Part shown: positions 16,461 to 27,248 of the stretch, in pieces
Position numbering within the stretch: the first letter of the stretch is position 1
How the letters are laid out: each line of letters opens with the position of its first letter
Assembly (NCBI GenBank): GCA_030837825.1
Contig: JAUQYB010000082.1
Coordinates: 1 to 64,000, forward strand
DNA length: 64,000 nt
Source of the DNA: Albidovulum sp.
GTDB lineage: Bacteria > Pseudomonadota > Alphaproteobacteria > Rhodobacterales > Rhodobacteraceae
Direction: 5' to 3'
The notes under the pieces: generated by a model
The model's database searches: none
What the model saw: only the letters and a program-made list of their open reading frames with translations
Told to the model about the DNA's origin: nothing
Program-made: the position numbers and the translations under genes

Positions 16461-17998
16461 CCGTTCTTCTCTCCCCCGGGGCCACCACGCTCGACACGCT
16501 CGAACGGCTCTGGCGGGGCGCGGACCCCGCCGCGCTCGACCCCGCCGCGCGCCCGGCGGTGGAAGCCGCGGCGGCGATGGTGGCCCGCGCCGCGGCGGGC
16601 GACGTCGCGGTCTACGGCATCAACACCGGCTTCGGCAAGCTCGCCTCGGTCCGCGTGCCCCCCGACGACACCACGACGCTCCAGCGCAACCTGATCCTGT
16701 CGCACTGCTGCGGCGTGGGAGAGCCGCTCGACGCGGCGACGACCCGGCTGATGATGGCGCTGAAACTTCTCTCGATCGGCCGCGGCGCCTCCGGCATCCG
16801 CTGGGAGACGGTGGCGCTCCTCCAGGACTGCCTCGCGCGGGACGTGACCCCCGTGATCCCCTCGCAGGGCTCGGTCGGCGCCTCGGGCGACCTCGCGCCG
16901 CTGGCCCACATGGCCGCCACCCTGATCGGCGAGGGCGAGGCGATCCATGAAGGCCGACGCCTGCCCTCGCGCGAGGCGCTGGCCCGCGCCGGACTCAAGC
17001 CGGTCGTCCTCGGCCCGAAGGAAGGGCTCGGCCTGATCAACGGCACCCAGTTCTCCACTGCCTGCGCGCTGGCGGGATATTTCGACGCGATGCGCGCGGC
17101 CGAGGCCGCGGTTGCGATCTCCTGCCTCTCGACCGATGCGATCATGGGCTCGACCGCGCCGCTGGAGCCTGCGCTCCACGCGCTCCGCGGCCATGCCGGC
17201 CAGATCGACGTCGCCCGCGCGATGCGCGCGGTGATGGAGGGCTCGGCGATCCGCGAAAGCCACCGCACCGGCGACACCCGCGTGCAGGATCCCTACTGCA
17301 TCCGCTGCCAGCCGCAGGTGACGGGCGCGGCGCTCGACCTGCTGCGCTTCGCCGGCCGCACGCTGGAGATCGAGGCCAACGCCGCCTCCGACAATCCGCT
17401 GGTGCTGGTCGATCAGGGCATGATCGTCTCGGGCGGCAACTTCCATGCCGAGCCGGTGGCCTTCGCCGCCGACCAGATCGCGCTCGCCGTGGCCGAGATC
17501 GGCGCCATTGCCCAGCGCCGCGTCGCGCTGATGGTCGACCCCACGCTCAGCTTCGACCTGCCGCCGTTCCTCACCCCGAAGCCCGGCCTCAACTCCGGCC
17601 TGATGATCGCCGAGGTGACGACGGCCGCGCTGATGAGCGAGAACAAGCACCTCGCCACCCCCTGCTCGACCGATTCCACCCCGACCTCGGCCAACCAGGA
17701 AGACCACGTCTCGATGGCCGCCCACGGGGCGCGGCGGCTCGCGCGGATGAACGCGAACCTCAGCGTCATCCTCGGGGTGGAGCTTCTCTGCGCCGCCCAG
17801 GGGGTGGAGTTCCGCGCGCCCCTCGCCACCAGCCCCTCCCTCATGCGCCTCGTCGCGGCGCTAAGGGCCGTGGTCCCGCCGCTGGGCGAGGACCGCTACA
17901 TGGCCGGCGACCTCGCGCTGGCCGCCGCCCTCGTCCGCGAGGGCGAAGTCTCCGCCGCCTGCGGCATCCGCGCGCTCCTGTCGCAGGGCGCGGCATGA
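16457..17998 (+). CDS. hutH: Histidine ammonia-lyase HutH
   Basis: A 513-residue lyase that removes ammonia from histidine to give urocanate. The MIO cofactor triad Ala-Ser-Gly is at residues 142-144 in [14 protein letters not shown], where Ser143 matches the Pseudomonas enzyme. [10 protein letters not shown] near residue 53 and NPLVLVDQG are further family marks. Start GTG 16457 overlaps the hutI stop (GTGA), and the stop overlaps the hutG ATG. Confidence 0.97.
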   Translation: MTVLLSPGATTLDTLERLWRGADPAALDPAARPAVEAAAAMVARAAAGDVAVYGINTGFGKLASVRVPPDDTTTLQRNLILSHCCGVGEPLDAATTRLMMALKLLSIGRGASGIRWETVALLQDCLARDVTPVIPSQGSVGASGDLAPLAHMAATLIGEGEAIHEGRRLPSREALARAGLKPVVLGPKEGLGLINGTQFSTACALAGYFDAMRAAEAAVAISCLSTDAIMGSTAPLEPALHALRGHAGQIDVARAMRAVMEGSAIRESHRTGDTRVQDPYCIRCQPQVTGAALDLLRFAGRTLEIEANAASDNPLVLVDQGMIVSGGNFHAEPVAFAADQIALAVAEIGAIAQRRVALMVDPTLSFDLPPFLTPKPGLNSGLMIAEVTTAALMSENKHLATPCSTDSTPTSANQEDHVSMAAHGARRLARMNANLSVILGVELLCAAQGVEFRAPLATSPSLMRLVAALRAVVPPLGEDRYMAGDLALAAALVREGEVSAACGIRALLSQGAA

Positions 17999-18795
17999 CG
18001 CCCGTGGAGGTGATCCGCGGCGACGGGCCGGTGGTGCTGGCGATGCCCCACACCGGAACCCATGTGCCGGCGGAGATTTTCGCCCGGCTCACCCCGCGGG
18101 GACAGGGGCTCGCCGACACCGACTGGCACATCGACCGGCTCTACGACGGGCTCCTGCCCGGCGCCACCGTGGTCCGCGCCACCTTCCACCGCTACGTGAT
18201 CGACGCCAACCGCCCGCCCTCGGGCGAAAGCCTCTATCCCGGGCAGAACACCACCGGCCTCGTGCCGCTCACCGATTTCGACGGCGAACCGCTCTGGACC
18301 GATCCGCCGACGGACGCCGAGATCGCGGCGCGGCGACGCGACTTCCACGCGCCCTACCACGCCGCGCTGTCCGCCGAGCTGGGGCGCGTCCGCGCCCGCC
18401 ACGGCGTGGCGATCCTATACGACTGCCACTCGATCCGCTCGCGCATCCCCTTCCTCTTCGACGGCCTCCTGCCCGACTTCAACATCGGCACCAACGGCGG
18501 CACCACTTGCGCGCCCGAAATCGAGGCCGCCGTCACCCGCCTCTGCGCCGGGGCGGAGGGCTACTCCAGCGTCCTCAACGGCCGCTTCAGGGGCGGCTGG
18601 ACGACGCGCCACTACGGCCGGCCATCCGAGGGGCTGCACGCGGTCCAGATGGAACTGGCGCAGTCCACCCACCTTGCCACTGAGGCCCCGCCCTTCGCCT
18701 ACGATCCCGCGAAGGCCGGGCGGCTCAGGCGGCACCTCGGCGCCATCCTCGCCACCCTGCAAGACCTTGCATTCTCTCCCGGAGTCACACGATGA
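17995..18795 (+). CDS. hutG: N-formylglutamate deformylase HutG
   Basis: A 266-residue hydrolase that splits N-formylglutamate into formate and glutamate, the last step of the HutF branch. Typical segments are [42 protein letters not shown] and [13 protein letters not shown], with the histidine and aspartate expected to hold the metal. It overlaps hutH and hutU by four bases each. Confidence 0.95.
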   Translation: MTPVEVIRGDGPVVLAMPHTGTHVPAEIFARLTPRGQGLADTDWHIDRLYDGLLPGATVVRATFHRYVIDANRPPSGESLYPGQNTTGLVPLTDFDGEPLWTDPPTDAEIAARRRDFHAPYHAALSAELGRVRARHGVAILYDCHSIRSRIPFLFDGLLPDFNIGTNGGTTCAPEIEAAVTRLCAGAEGYSSVLNGRFRGGWTTRHYGRPSEGLHAVQMELAQSTHLATEAPPFAYDPAKAGRLRRHLGAILATLQDLAFSPGVTR

Positions 18796-20492
18796 CCGAT
18801 CCGCGCCACAACACCCGCGACATCTACCCCCCCACCGGAGCCGAGATCACCGCGAAAAGCTGGCTGACCGAGGCACCGATGCGGATGCTGATGAACAACC
18901 TGCATCCCGACGTGGCCGAGAACCCGCACGAGCTTGTCGTCTACGGCGGCATCGGCCGGGCGGCGCGAACGTGGGAGGATTTCGACCGCATCGTCGCGGC
19001 GCTGAAGACGCTGGAAGCCGACGAGACGCTGGTGGTGCAGTCCGGCAAGCCGGTGGCGGTGGTGCGCACCCATACAGACGCGCCCCGCGTGCTGATCGCC
19101 AATTCCAACCTCGTGCCGCATTGGGCGAACTGGCAGCATTTCAACGAGTTGGACCGCAAGGGCCTGATGATGTATGGCCAGATGACGGCCGGATCGTGGA
19201 TCTACATCGGCACGCAAGGCATCGTCCAGGGCACCTACGAAACCTTCGCCGAGGCCGGCCGCCAGCACTACGGCGGCAACCTCAAGGGCAAGTGGATCCT
19301 CACCGGCGGCCTCGGCGGCATGGGCGGCGCGCAGCCACTGGCGGCGGTGATGGCCGGGGCCTGCTGCCTCGCCGTCGAGGTCGACGAGACCCGTATCGAC
19401 TTCCGCCTGCGCACCCGCTACCTCGACGAAAAGGCCCGCACCCTCGACGAGGCGCTGGCGCTGATCGACCGCTGGACGAAGGCCGGCGAGGCCAAGTCCG
19501 TGGGCCTTCTCGGCAACGCCGCCGAAATCTTCCCCGAACTCGCCGCCCGGATGAAGGCCGGCGGTCCTGATCTTCCAAACGGGCGCCCCGACATCGTCAC
19601 CGACCAGACCTCGGCGCACGATCCGCTGCACGGCTACTGCCCGGCGGGCTGGACCGTGGGCGACTGGCGGGCGAGGCAGGAAACCGACCCGGCGGCGGTG
19701 GAAAAGGCCGCCCGCGCCAGCATGAAGGCACATGTCGCCGCGATGGTCGGGTTCTGGAACGCCGGCGTGCCCACGCTCGACTACGGCAACAACATCCGCC
19801 AGGTCGCGAAGGACGAGGGGCTGGAAAATGCCTTCGCCTTCCCCGGCTTCGTCCCGGCCTACATCCGGCCGCTGTTCTGCAAGGGCATCGGCCCCTTCCG
19901 CTGGTGCGCGCTCTCGGGCGACCCGGAAGACATCTACAAGACCGACGCGGCGATGAAGCGGCTCTTTCCCGACAACGCCCACCTGCACCGCTGGCTCGAC
20001 ATGGCGCGCGAGCGGATCGCCTTCCAGGGCCTGCCGGCGCGGATCTGCTGGATCGGCCTCGGCGAGCGGCACCGCGCCGGGCTGATGTTCAACGAGATGG
20101 TGGCCTCGGGTGAACTCAAGGCCCCCGTCGTCATCGGCCGCGACCACCTCGACGCGGGCTCCGTCGCCAGCCCCAACCGCGAGACCGAGGCGATGAAGGA
20201 CGGCTCCGACGCCGTCTCCGACTGGCCGCTCCTCAACGCACTCGTCAACACCGCGAGCGGCGCGACCTGGGTGTCGCTCCACCACGGCGGCGGCGTCGGC
20301 ATGGGGTTCAGCCAGCACGCCGGCGTCGTCATCGTCGCCGACGGCACGCCCGAGGCGGCGAAGCGGCTGGAGCGGGTGCTGTGGAACGACCCGGCCTCCG
20401 GCGTCTGGCGCCACGCCGACGCGGGCTATGACATCGCCCTCCAGTGCGCCCGCGACAACGGCCTGCGCCTGCCCGGCATCCTCGGCAACTGA
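18792..20492 (+). CDS. hutU: Urocanate hydratase HutU
   Basis: A 566-residue NAD-dependent enzyme converting urocanate to imidazolonepropionate. Family segments seen are [33 protein letters not shown], the NAD-binding [19 protein letters not shown] and the active-site region near [11 protein letters not shown] and [18 protein letters not shown]. It is slightly longer than the Pseudomonas enzyme. It is the last hut gene of the rightward operon. Confidence 0.97.
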   Translation: MTDPRHNTRDIYPPTGAEITAKSWLTEAPMRMLMNNLHPDVAENPHELVVYGGIGRAARTWEDFDRIVAALKTLEADETLVVQSGKPVAVVRTHTDAPRVLIANSNLVPHWANWQHFNELDRKGLMMYGQMTAGSWIYIGTQGIVQGTYETFAEAGRQHYGGNLKGKWILTGGLGGMGGAQPLAAVMAGACCLAVEVDETRIDFRLRTRYLDEKARTLDEALALIDRWTKAGEAKSVGLLGNAAEIFPELAARMKAGGPDLPNGRPDIVTDQTSAHDPLHGYCPAGWTVGDWRARQETDPAAVEKAARASMKAHVAAMVGFWNAGVPTLDYGNNIRQVAKDEGLENAFAFPGFVPAYIRPLFCKGIGPFRWCALSGDPEDIYKTDAAMKRLFPDNAHLHRWLDMARERIAFQGLPARICWIGLGERHRAGLMFNEMVASGELKAPVVIGRDHLDAGSVASPNRETEAMKDGSDAVSDWPLLNALVNTASGATWVSLHHGGGVGMGFSQHAGVVIVADGTPEAAKRLERVLWNDPASGVWRHADAGYDIALQCARDNGLRLPGILGN

Positions 20493-20513
20493 GCCCGGCG
20501 GAGGGAGCAGAGG

Positions 20514-20891
20514 ATGACCGCCCGACCGCCTTCCCTGACCGTCGCCGCCGTGGTCGCGCTGGTCTTCGGCGCCCTGACCATCGCCGCCGGCAGCCGGGCG
20601 CTCTTCGGCGGGGCCGACATGGGCGCCGTGGTGCCCTTCGTGCTGTGGTTCAACTTCCTCGCCGGCTTCGCCTATGTCACGGCCGGCGTCGGCCTGTGGC
20701 GCGGGGCGGGCTGGGCGCGCGGGCTCTCCCTTGCCATCTCCGTCGCCACGGCGGCGGTCTTCGCCGCCTTCCTCTGGCATGTCGCGCAGGGCGGCGCCCA
20801 CGAGGCGCGCACGACCGCCGCGATGACCCTGCGGACCCTGGTCTGGGCGGCGATCGCCGCGGTGGCCTTCCGCGCCTGCCGCTCCCGCTGA
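20514..20891 (+). CDS. Small four-helix membrane protein of unknown function
   Basis: A 125-residue hydrophobic protein with about four transmembrane segments (residues 8-25, 40-60, 68-90, 100-118) and no recognised catalytic motif. A good ribosome site, GGAGGGAGCAGAGG, precedes ATG 20514. It starts 21 bases after hutU in the same direction and may be read through from the hut operon, though nothing in it suggests a role in histidine use. Confidence 0.6.
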   Translation: MTARPPSLTVAAVVALVFGALTIAAGSRALFGGADMGAVVPFVLWFNFLAGFAYVTAGVGLWRGAGWARGLSLAISVATAAVFAAFLWHVAQGGAHEARTTAAMTLRTLVWAAIAAVAFRACRSR

Positions 20892-20933
20892 GGGCGCGCC
20901 CCGCGGCGGAAATGCCCCCGCCACCTTGAACCG

Positions 20934-20948
20934 GAACAAAAACGGATC
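20934..20948. promoter_or_regulatory. Candidate LexA (SOS) box upstream of uvrB
   Basis: GAACAAAAACGGATC is GAAC-N7-GATC, one base away from the alphaproteobacterial LexA target GTTC-N7-GTTC read on the other strand (GAAC-N7-GAAC). It ends 27 bases before the uvrB start, where a repressor would act. Confidence 0.4.
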
Positions 20949-20975
20949 AAATCTGCGGGGCCGGAGGAATCGTCG

Positions 20976-23153
<2,178 letters not shown>

Positions 23154-23249
23154 GAGGTAGGACGAAAGCTTTCACACCATTTCCCAATCAGCGACACAAA
23201 CTTCAGGTCGAACCCAGACTTGAACGCAAAGATTGCGGGAGAGGACAAA

Positions 23250-23573
23250 GTGGCGAAGCTTGTGAAGACCCAGGTTACCAAACATCAGCGCGGCTTCTTT
23301 GGCCGGATTTGGCAGGTGGCTTTCTGGCTGTTCCAGTTTGCGATGCTCGCGCTGGTCGTTGCTAACTTCGGGGCCGTGGGCGATCAGATTAACACGGATT
23401 GCGCAAGGGAAATGACCGACTCTCTTCGGAAAGCCTGCCAAGCCGGAACCGTCATCGGTGGTGGCATAGTGGCAGTAGGTGGCTGGTTCCTATGGTTCCT
23501 TGGCACCGTTATTCTGGGCATTCTGATGTTTGCCACCCGCGGTAAGTTAGTCACCTATCAGGTGGAAGACTGA
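23250..23573 (+). CDS. Small lower-GC membrane protein, unknown
   Basis: A 107-residue protein from GTG 23250, which has GGGAGAGGA just upstream; an in-frame TTG at 23220 is unlikely. Two hydrophobic segments (about residues 22-42 and 65-98) flank a short periplasmic-type loop with two cysteines (NTDCAREM, KACQAG), and the N-terminus is basic. The glycine-rich GTVIGGGIVAVGGWFLWFLG helix is notable. Codon use is visibly less GC-rich than in neighbours, and it lies beside a RAYT/REP element, so it was probably acquired. No family recognised. Confidence 0.55.
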   Translation: MAKLVKTQVTKHQRGFFGRIWQVAFWLFQFAMLALVVANFGAVGDQINTDCAREMTDSLRKACQAGTVIGGGIVAVGGWFLWFLGTVILGILMFATRGKLVTYQVED

Positions 23574-23601
23574 AGCCGCGCAGGGTGCGCTACAGCAAGC
23601 C

Positions 23602-23626
23602 GTAGGGTGGGCAATCTGCCCACCAT
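23602..23626 (+). repeat. REP element copy 1
   Basis: A 25-base imperfect palindrome, GTAGGGTGGGCAATCTGCCC plus ACCAT. Its exact reverse complement is copy 2 at 23678-23702, so the two form an inverted REP pair with 51 bases between. It is 28 bases past the stop of the small membrane gene. Confidence 0.8.
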
Positions 23627-23677
23627 TCTCCTTGCCGCGGGGTATCCGCCGTCAATCCTCGGATGCCGGTCCCGCAC

Positions 23678-23702
23678 ATGGTGGGCAGATTGCCCACCCT
23701 AC
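23678..23702 (-). repeat. REP element copy 2
   Basis: Exact reverse complement of copy 1. Together with its left flank (TCAATCCTCGGATGCCGG from 23652) it belongs to a longer unit, about 55 bases, that recurs 92 bases to the right around copy 3. Confidence 0.8.
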
Positions 23703-23770
23703 TCCCTTGCCCGCCATTCACCATCCCTCCGGCAATTTGCCCATCAATCCTCGGACGCCGGACCGCCCAC

Positions 23771-23795
23771 ACGGTGGGCGAATCGCCCACCCTAC
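23771..23795 (-). repeat. REP element copy 3, overlapping the RAYT stop codon
   Basis: Same palindrome as copies 1 and 2 with paired changes (GGGCGAATCGCCC against GGGCAGATTGCCC) that keep the hairpin. The final GTAGGG on the minus strand supplies the TAG stop of the adjacent RAYT transposase at 23792-23794. Confidence 0.8.
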
Positions 23796-24316
23796 TCCCC
23801 GAAATCGCGCTCGGGCATCGCCTCCGCCCATTCCGGCGGCACCCTTCCCGCGCGGATTTCCCTATGGATCGACGAAAACGGCCAGTCCACAGCGCGCGAC
23901 ACGAGGCCATGCTTCACCGGATTGCGCCAGCAATATTCCACATGCGCCCGGTAGTCCCGTTCGTTCCGGATCGCATGTTCCCAGAACCGTCGCTGCCACA
24001 CCCCGCATTCGCGCTTCGCGATCTTGCTGTCCGAACGGGGGCGATGCTCGCCCAGGGCCCGCGAAAACCGCGCCTTGATCCTGCGCCAGCGTTCGGAATA
24101 GTCCGCGTCCCCCTCCGGCAGCGTCCATACCGCATGCAGATGATCCGGCAGCACCACCATCGCGTCGCAAAAGACCGGCCGCTCCACCACGGTGACTCGC
24201 CAGGCGGCGCGGAGAAGGCCGATGTGGTCGGTCAGCACCGACCCGCCCCGTTCGGCCATCGCGACGGTGAAGAAGCAGGAGGCTCCGGGAATCCTGATGC
24301 GGCGATAGCGAGACAT
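23792..24316 (-). CDS. REP-associated tyrosine transposase (RAYT)
   Basis: A 174-residue single-domain Y1 transposase of the IS200/IS605-related RAYT group, which binds and cuts REP hairpins as single strands. The HUH motif DHLHAVW is at about residue 57. The WQRRFWEHAIR segment and the candidate catalytic tyrosine region YRAHVEYCWRNPVKHGLV follow, and the order and spacing are typical. Three REP hairpins lie directly downstream and one contains its stop codon, a linked REP-RAYT pair. It appears intact. ATG 24316 has no strong ribosome site. Confidence 0.92.
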   Translation of the reverse strand: MSRYRRIRIPGASCFFTVAMAERGGSVLTDHIGLLRAAWRVTVVERPVFCDAMVVLPDHLHAVWTLPEGDADYSERWRRIKARFSRALGEHRPRSDSKIAKRECGVWQRRFWEHAIRNERDYRAHVEYCWRNPVKHGLVSRAVDWPFSSIHREIRAGRVPPEWAEAMPERDFGE

Positions 24317-24395
24317 TGCCCGAACTTGCCCGAAACAGGGTTAAGGGAACCCTACCCCCATTGCCCCCTCCCCCCACCCTCCCCGCCCACGCGCC

Positions 24396-24420
24396 TCCCT
24401 CCCCCCTCGTGGGGGAGGGA
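24396..24420. repeat. GC-rich hairpin upstream of the RAYT gene
   Basis: TCCCTCCCCC and GGGGGAGGGA form a perfect 10-base stem around a 5-base loop. It sits in a 292-base gap (24317-24608) between the RAYT and SPW genes that is otherwise C-rich with no gene. It may be a dispersed chromosomal repeat or part of the RAYT element. Confidence 0.5.
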
Positions 24421-24608
24421 TGGGGTGGGGGGCAACCGTCGGCCTGTCATCCCCGCGCCGCCACCTCCCCGCCCCACCCAACCCCTTGAAAACCCGCCGG
24501 GCTTTCCCATCTTAACCACATGCTGGCACCCGTGATCGTCACCCGTGCCAGCGGGCCTTGCTTCGGCGGGCCACCGCCGGGGCAGGCCGCTCAAAGGAGG
24601 GGTATGCA

Positions 24609-24992
24609 ATGGCAGACTTCATGAAGAAAGCGACCGGGACCTGGCAGGACGGCCTCATGCTGCTGCTCGGGATCTGGCTGTTCTTCTCGCCGTGGATTCT
24701 CGGCTTTGCCGGCATCCAGCTCGCATTCTGGAACGCGCTTCTTTTCGGCGTGATCCTCGCGGGCCTGTCCATCGCCGTCATCACCGAATTCCACGACTGG
24801 GAGGAATGGGTCGACCTGGCCGTCGGCGTCTGGCTCGTCGTGTCGCCCTGGGTGCTCGGCTTCGCGGCCTTCGCGGCCGCCGCCGATGCCGCCGCCTATG
24901 CCGCGACGATGACCTTCGTCGCGACCGGCGTGGTCACGCTTGCGCTGGCGGCGTGGTCGCTGCGCCACCATCACGCGGCCCACGCGGCCTGA
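24609..24992 (+). CDS. SPW repeat membrane protein
   Basis: A 127-residue inner-membrane protein of four helices in two pairs. Each pair carries the SPW signature (FFSPWILGF near residue 25 and VVSPWVLGF near residue 78) that defines this family of unknown function. ATG 24609 has an excellent ribosome site, AAAGGAGGGG, seven bases upstream. The C-terminus is histidine-rich (RHHHAAHAA). Confidence 0.88.
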   Translation: MADFMKKATGTWQDGLMLLLGIWLFFSPWILGFAGIQLAFWNALLFGVILAGLSIAVITEFHDWEEWVDLAVGVWLVVSPWVLGFAAFAAAADAAAYAATMTFVATGVVTLALAAWSLRHHHAAHAA

Positions 24993-25047
24993 CGGACCGG
25001 CACGGGCGCGGGGCGGTCGGGACACCGCCCCGCGCTCCGCCGTTCTC

Positions 25048-25374
25048 TCAGTCGAAGTCGAAGATTTCGCTCAGGAAGCCCTTGCGCTTGTAGGGCCGGG
25101 CGTGGCCGTGGCGGCCGTCATCGTCCCGGTCATAGCGATCCTCGCGCCGGTCATGGCGCGGCTCGCTGCGGGCCGGGAAGGGCTGCGCCGGGGCGGGCCG
25201 GGTTGCGGCCGGCTGGCCGGCCTCGGCCGTCGGTGCCGCGGGCGTCGCCCGGTCGATGATCTTGTCCAACTCGCCCCGGTCGAGCCAGACGCCACGGCAC
25301 TTCGGGCAATAGTCGATCTCCACCCCCTGCCGTTCGGTCATCTGAAGCTGGGTTCCGTCCACCGGGCATTGCAT
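25048..25374 (-). CDS. Zinc-ribbon (TFIIB-type) protein with disordered basic tail
   Basis: A 108-residue protein. The zinc ribbon occupies residues 1-45, with MQCPVDGTQL and DYCPKCRGVWLDRGELDKII, the fold called zf-TFIIB in many small bacterial proteins. A proline/alanine linker and a charged tail rich in Arg, Asp and His follow, ending KGFLSEIFDFD. ATG 25374 gives the canonical start with GGAGAC upstream. Function unknown; nucleic-acid or protein binding is likely. Confidence 0.8.
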   Translation of the reverse strand: MQCPVDGTQLQMTERQGVEIDYCPKCRGVWLDRGELDKIIDRATPAAPTAEAGQPAATRPAPAQPFPARSEPRHDRREDRYDRDDDGRHGHARPYKRKGFLSEIFDFD

Positions 25375-25562
25375 CGTCGCGTCTCCATCTCTTGCCATGC
25401 CCCCGATATGGGGCGGCCCGGCCCGGCCGCAAGAGTCGCCCCGGCGCGGCTCCCGGTCGCCAACCCGCCGCAATCGTGCCCTGACTTTGCCGCAATCCCG
25501 GCATAAGCCGCCGTTAAGAAACATGAATGCCAATGCCCCCCGGGACGCTGAAAGGACCCGCC

Positions 25563-26123
25563 ATGATCCGACCGCTCGTTCTTGCCGCCACCCTGCTCGC
25601 GGCCCCGGCCACCGAAGCCGCCACCGTGACCTTCACGAACCTCGCGGCCTATGACGCGGCCCTCGGCACGCCGTCCACGATTTCCGAGACCTTCGACGGC
25701 GGTGCGCTGAACGGCAGCTCGATCCAGCAGATTCTCGGCGCCCACAGCTTCAACAACAACCGCCTGCAAGGCGTGGCCGGCGGCGGCACGAACCCGGCGA
25801 AGCAGTTCACCACGCTGGTCTTCTCGACGCGGATGACGGCCTTCGCGGCGAGTTTTGCCAACCTCTCGGCGGGCGAGGTCGCCCATGTGCTCCTCGACGG
25901 CATCCAGGCCGCGACGATCACCGGCGGCACGACCTTCTTCGGCATCCAGTCGACCATCGCCTTCTCGTCGATCACCTTCCTCGACACCACGTTCCCGACG
26001 GTCAACACCCAGTTCGCCATCGACAACATGCGCGTGTCGCCGGTTCCGGTCGCGGCGGCGGCGCCGATGCTTCTCGGCGGGATCGGCATGCTTGCAGCGC
26101 TCCGCCGCCGGCGCCGGGGCTGA
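25563..26123 (+). CDS. Secreted protein with VPLPA-type C-terminal sorting signal
   Basis: A 186-residue exported protein. A signal peptide (MIRPLVLAATLLAAPATEA) is followed by a soluble beta-rich domain with YDAALGTPSTISETFDGG and FFGIQSTIAFSSITFLDT. The last 25 residues form a VPVAAAAP motif, a hydrophobic helix and an RRRRRG tail, the tripartite PEP-CTERM/VPLPA-CTERM pattern processed by exosortase-like enzymes. AAAGGA precedes ATG 25563. No exosortase gene is in this window. Confidence 0.8.
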   Translation: MIRPLVLAATLLAAPATEAATVTFTNLAAYDAALGTPSTISETFDGGALNGSSIQQILGAHSFNNNRLQGVAGGGTNPAKQFTTLVFSTRMTAFAASFANLSAGEVAHVLLDGIQAATITGGTTFFGIQSTIAFSSITFLDTTFPTVNTQFAIDNMRVSPVPVAAAAPMLLGGIGMLAALRRRRRG

Positions 26124-26144
26124 CCCAGCGCCGCAGCCGCGGGC

Positions 26145-26462
26145 TCAGAAGGCCTCGACGACCTCGTACATCACCGGCTCGAAGCGCGAACAAAGCGCGG
26201 CGATCCTGCGGTTGCGCTCGCGCATCTCGGGCGTGCGCAGCATCGCCTGGAAATCGCGCCGATCGCGCCATTGCGAATAGTTGGCGATGCGCGTCTGGGC
26301 ATCGTTCATGTGCAGCCCGGCGGCGACGAAGCCGGGCTGGCGGCGGATGAAGTTCTCGTAGGCGTCCCGCAGCGCCTCCATCAGGTCATGCGCCGTCCCG
26401 GGCGTCATCTCGAATGTGGTGATGACGGTCTGGCCGCTGAAATCCTTGGATATTTCTGGCAT
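26145..26462 (-). CDS. Antibiotic biosynthesis monooxygenase (ABM) domain protein
   Basis: A 105-residue dimeric ferredoxin-like fold protein: TVITTFEMTPGTAHDLMEAL, QPGFVAAGLHMND and IANYSQWRDRRDFQAML match the ABM/quinol-monooxygenase-like pattern (strand, helix, xGFxxxxxH, xYxxWxx). ATG 26462 is set by GGAGGA seven bases upstream. The substrate is unknown. Single gene, convergent with the sorting-signal protein. Confidence 0.8.
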   Translation of the reverse strand: MPEISKDFSGQTVITTFEMTPGTAHDLMEALRDAYENFIRRQPGFVAAGLHMNDAQTRIANYSQWRDRRDFQAMLRTPEMRERNRRIAALCSRFEPVMYEVVEAF

Positions 26463-26528
26463 CGTGTTCCTCCGCAACAGGCGCGCGCCCCCCGACTATC
26501 GCGCCGCGGCACGGGTCTGTAAACAGTC

Positions 26529-27161
26529 TCAGGCATCGAGAAGCCCGAGAACCTCGTCGGTCAGCGCGCCCACCTCGGCGCGCGCGGCGGCATGCCCGGC
26601 CTCGACCGCGCCGAGGCCCTGTCCCAGCGTCTCGGCATAGACGACGCGGTTGGCCAGCCGCGCCTGCGTCACCCCCGCCGTCAGCGCCGCGGCGGCCGCG
26701 GCCACCTCGTCGACAAGCCGCGTTCCCGCCCGGGTCCGGTTGAGAACCAGCCAGGCCGATTTGCGTTCGCGCGCGGCAAGGTCCAGCACCCCGTCCGTGG
26801 CCCAGAGATCGACATGCGACGACGCCACGGGAACGAGCACCAGGTCAGCCTCGCGGAGCGCCGGCCTGAGGTCGGCATCGACCTTGGGCGGGGTGTCGAC
26901 GATCACCAGATCGGCAGTTTTCCTGAGCTTCTCGCATTCGTAGGCGACGCCCCAGGCCGAGGAGGTGGAGAATTCCAGCCCCGCGTCACCCAGACGTTCG
27001 CGCCGGGTCATGAACCAGCGGCCGAGCGAGCCCTGCGGATCGGTGTCAAGCAGCGCCACCCGCATCCCCCGGCGCAGGCAGGCGACGGCAAGGTTGGCGG
27101 CCAGCGTCGTCTTTCCCGACCCGCCCTTCTGCTGCACGACCGCGATGACCTTGCCCGGCAT
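26529..27161 (-). CDS. Orphan ParA-family ATPase
   Basis: A 210-residue Walker-type partition ATPase. The deviant Walker A QQKGGSGKTT is at residues 10-19, Walker A' LLDTDPQGSLGRWF near 38 and Walker B DLVIVDTPP near 84. It is shorter than chromosomal ParA and has no N-terminal helix-turn-helix and no ParB neighbour. Such orphan ParA/MinD proteins position non-chromosomal cargo or plasmids. Its cargo cannot be read from the context here. Confidence 0.85.
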   Translation of the reverse strand: MPGKVIAVVQQKGGSGKTTLAANLAVACLRRGMRVALLDTDPQGSLGRWFMTRRERLGDAGLEFSTSSAWGVAYECEKLRKTADLVIVDTPPKVDADLRPALREADLVLVPVASSHVDLWATDGVLDLAARERKSAWLVLNRTRAGTRLVDEVAAAAAALTAGVTQARLANRVVYAETLGQGLGAVEAGHAAARAEVGALTDEVLGLLDA

Positions 27162-27248
27162 GGTGTCCCCTTCACGCTGCGGCGCAGCATAGACCGATTC
27201 CCCGCCGGGTGCACCGGCGGAAACGCCGCAGGCATGGTCCGCGCCGGA

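Noticed and set aside
24352-24609. Leftward 85-codon frame in the C-rich gap after the RAYT gene
   Set aside because: Low-complexity Gly/Arg translation of a C-rich tract and a hairpin; not a gene.
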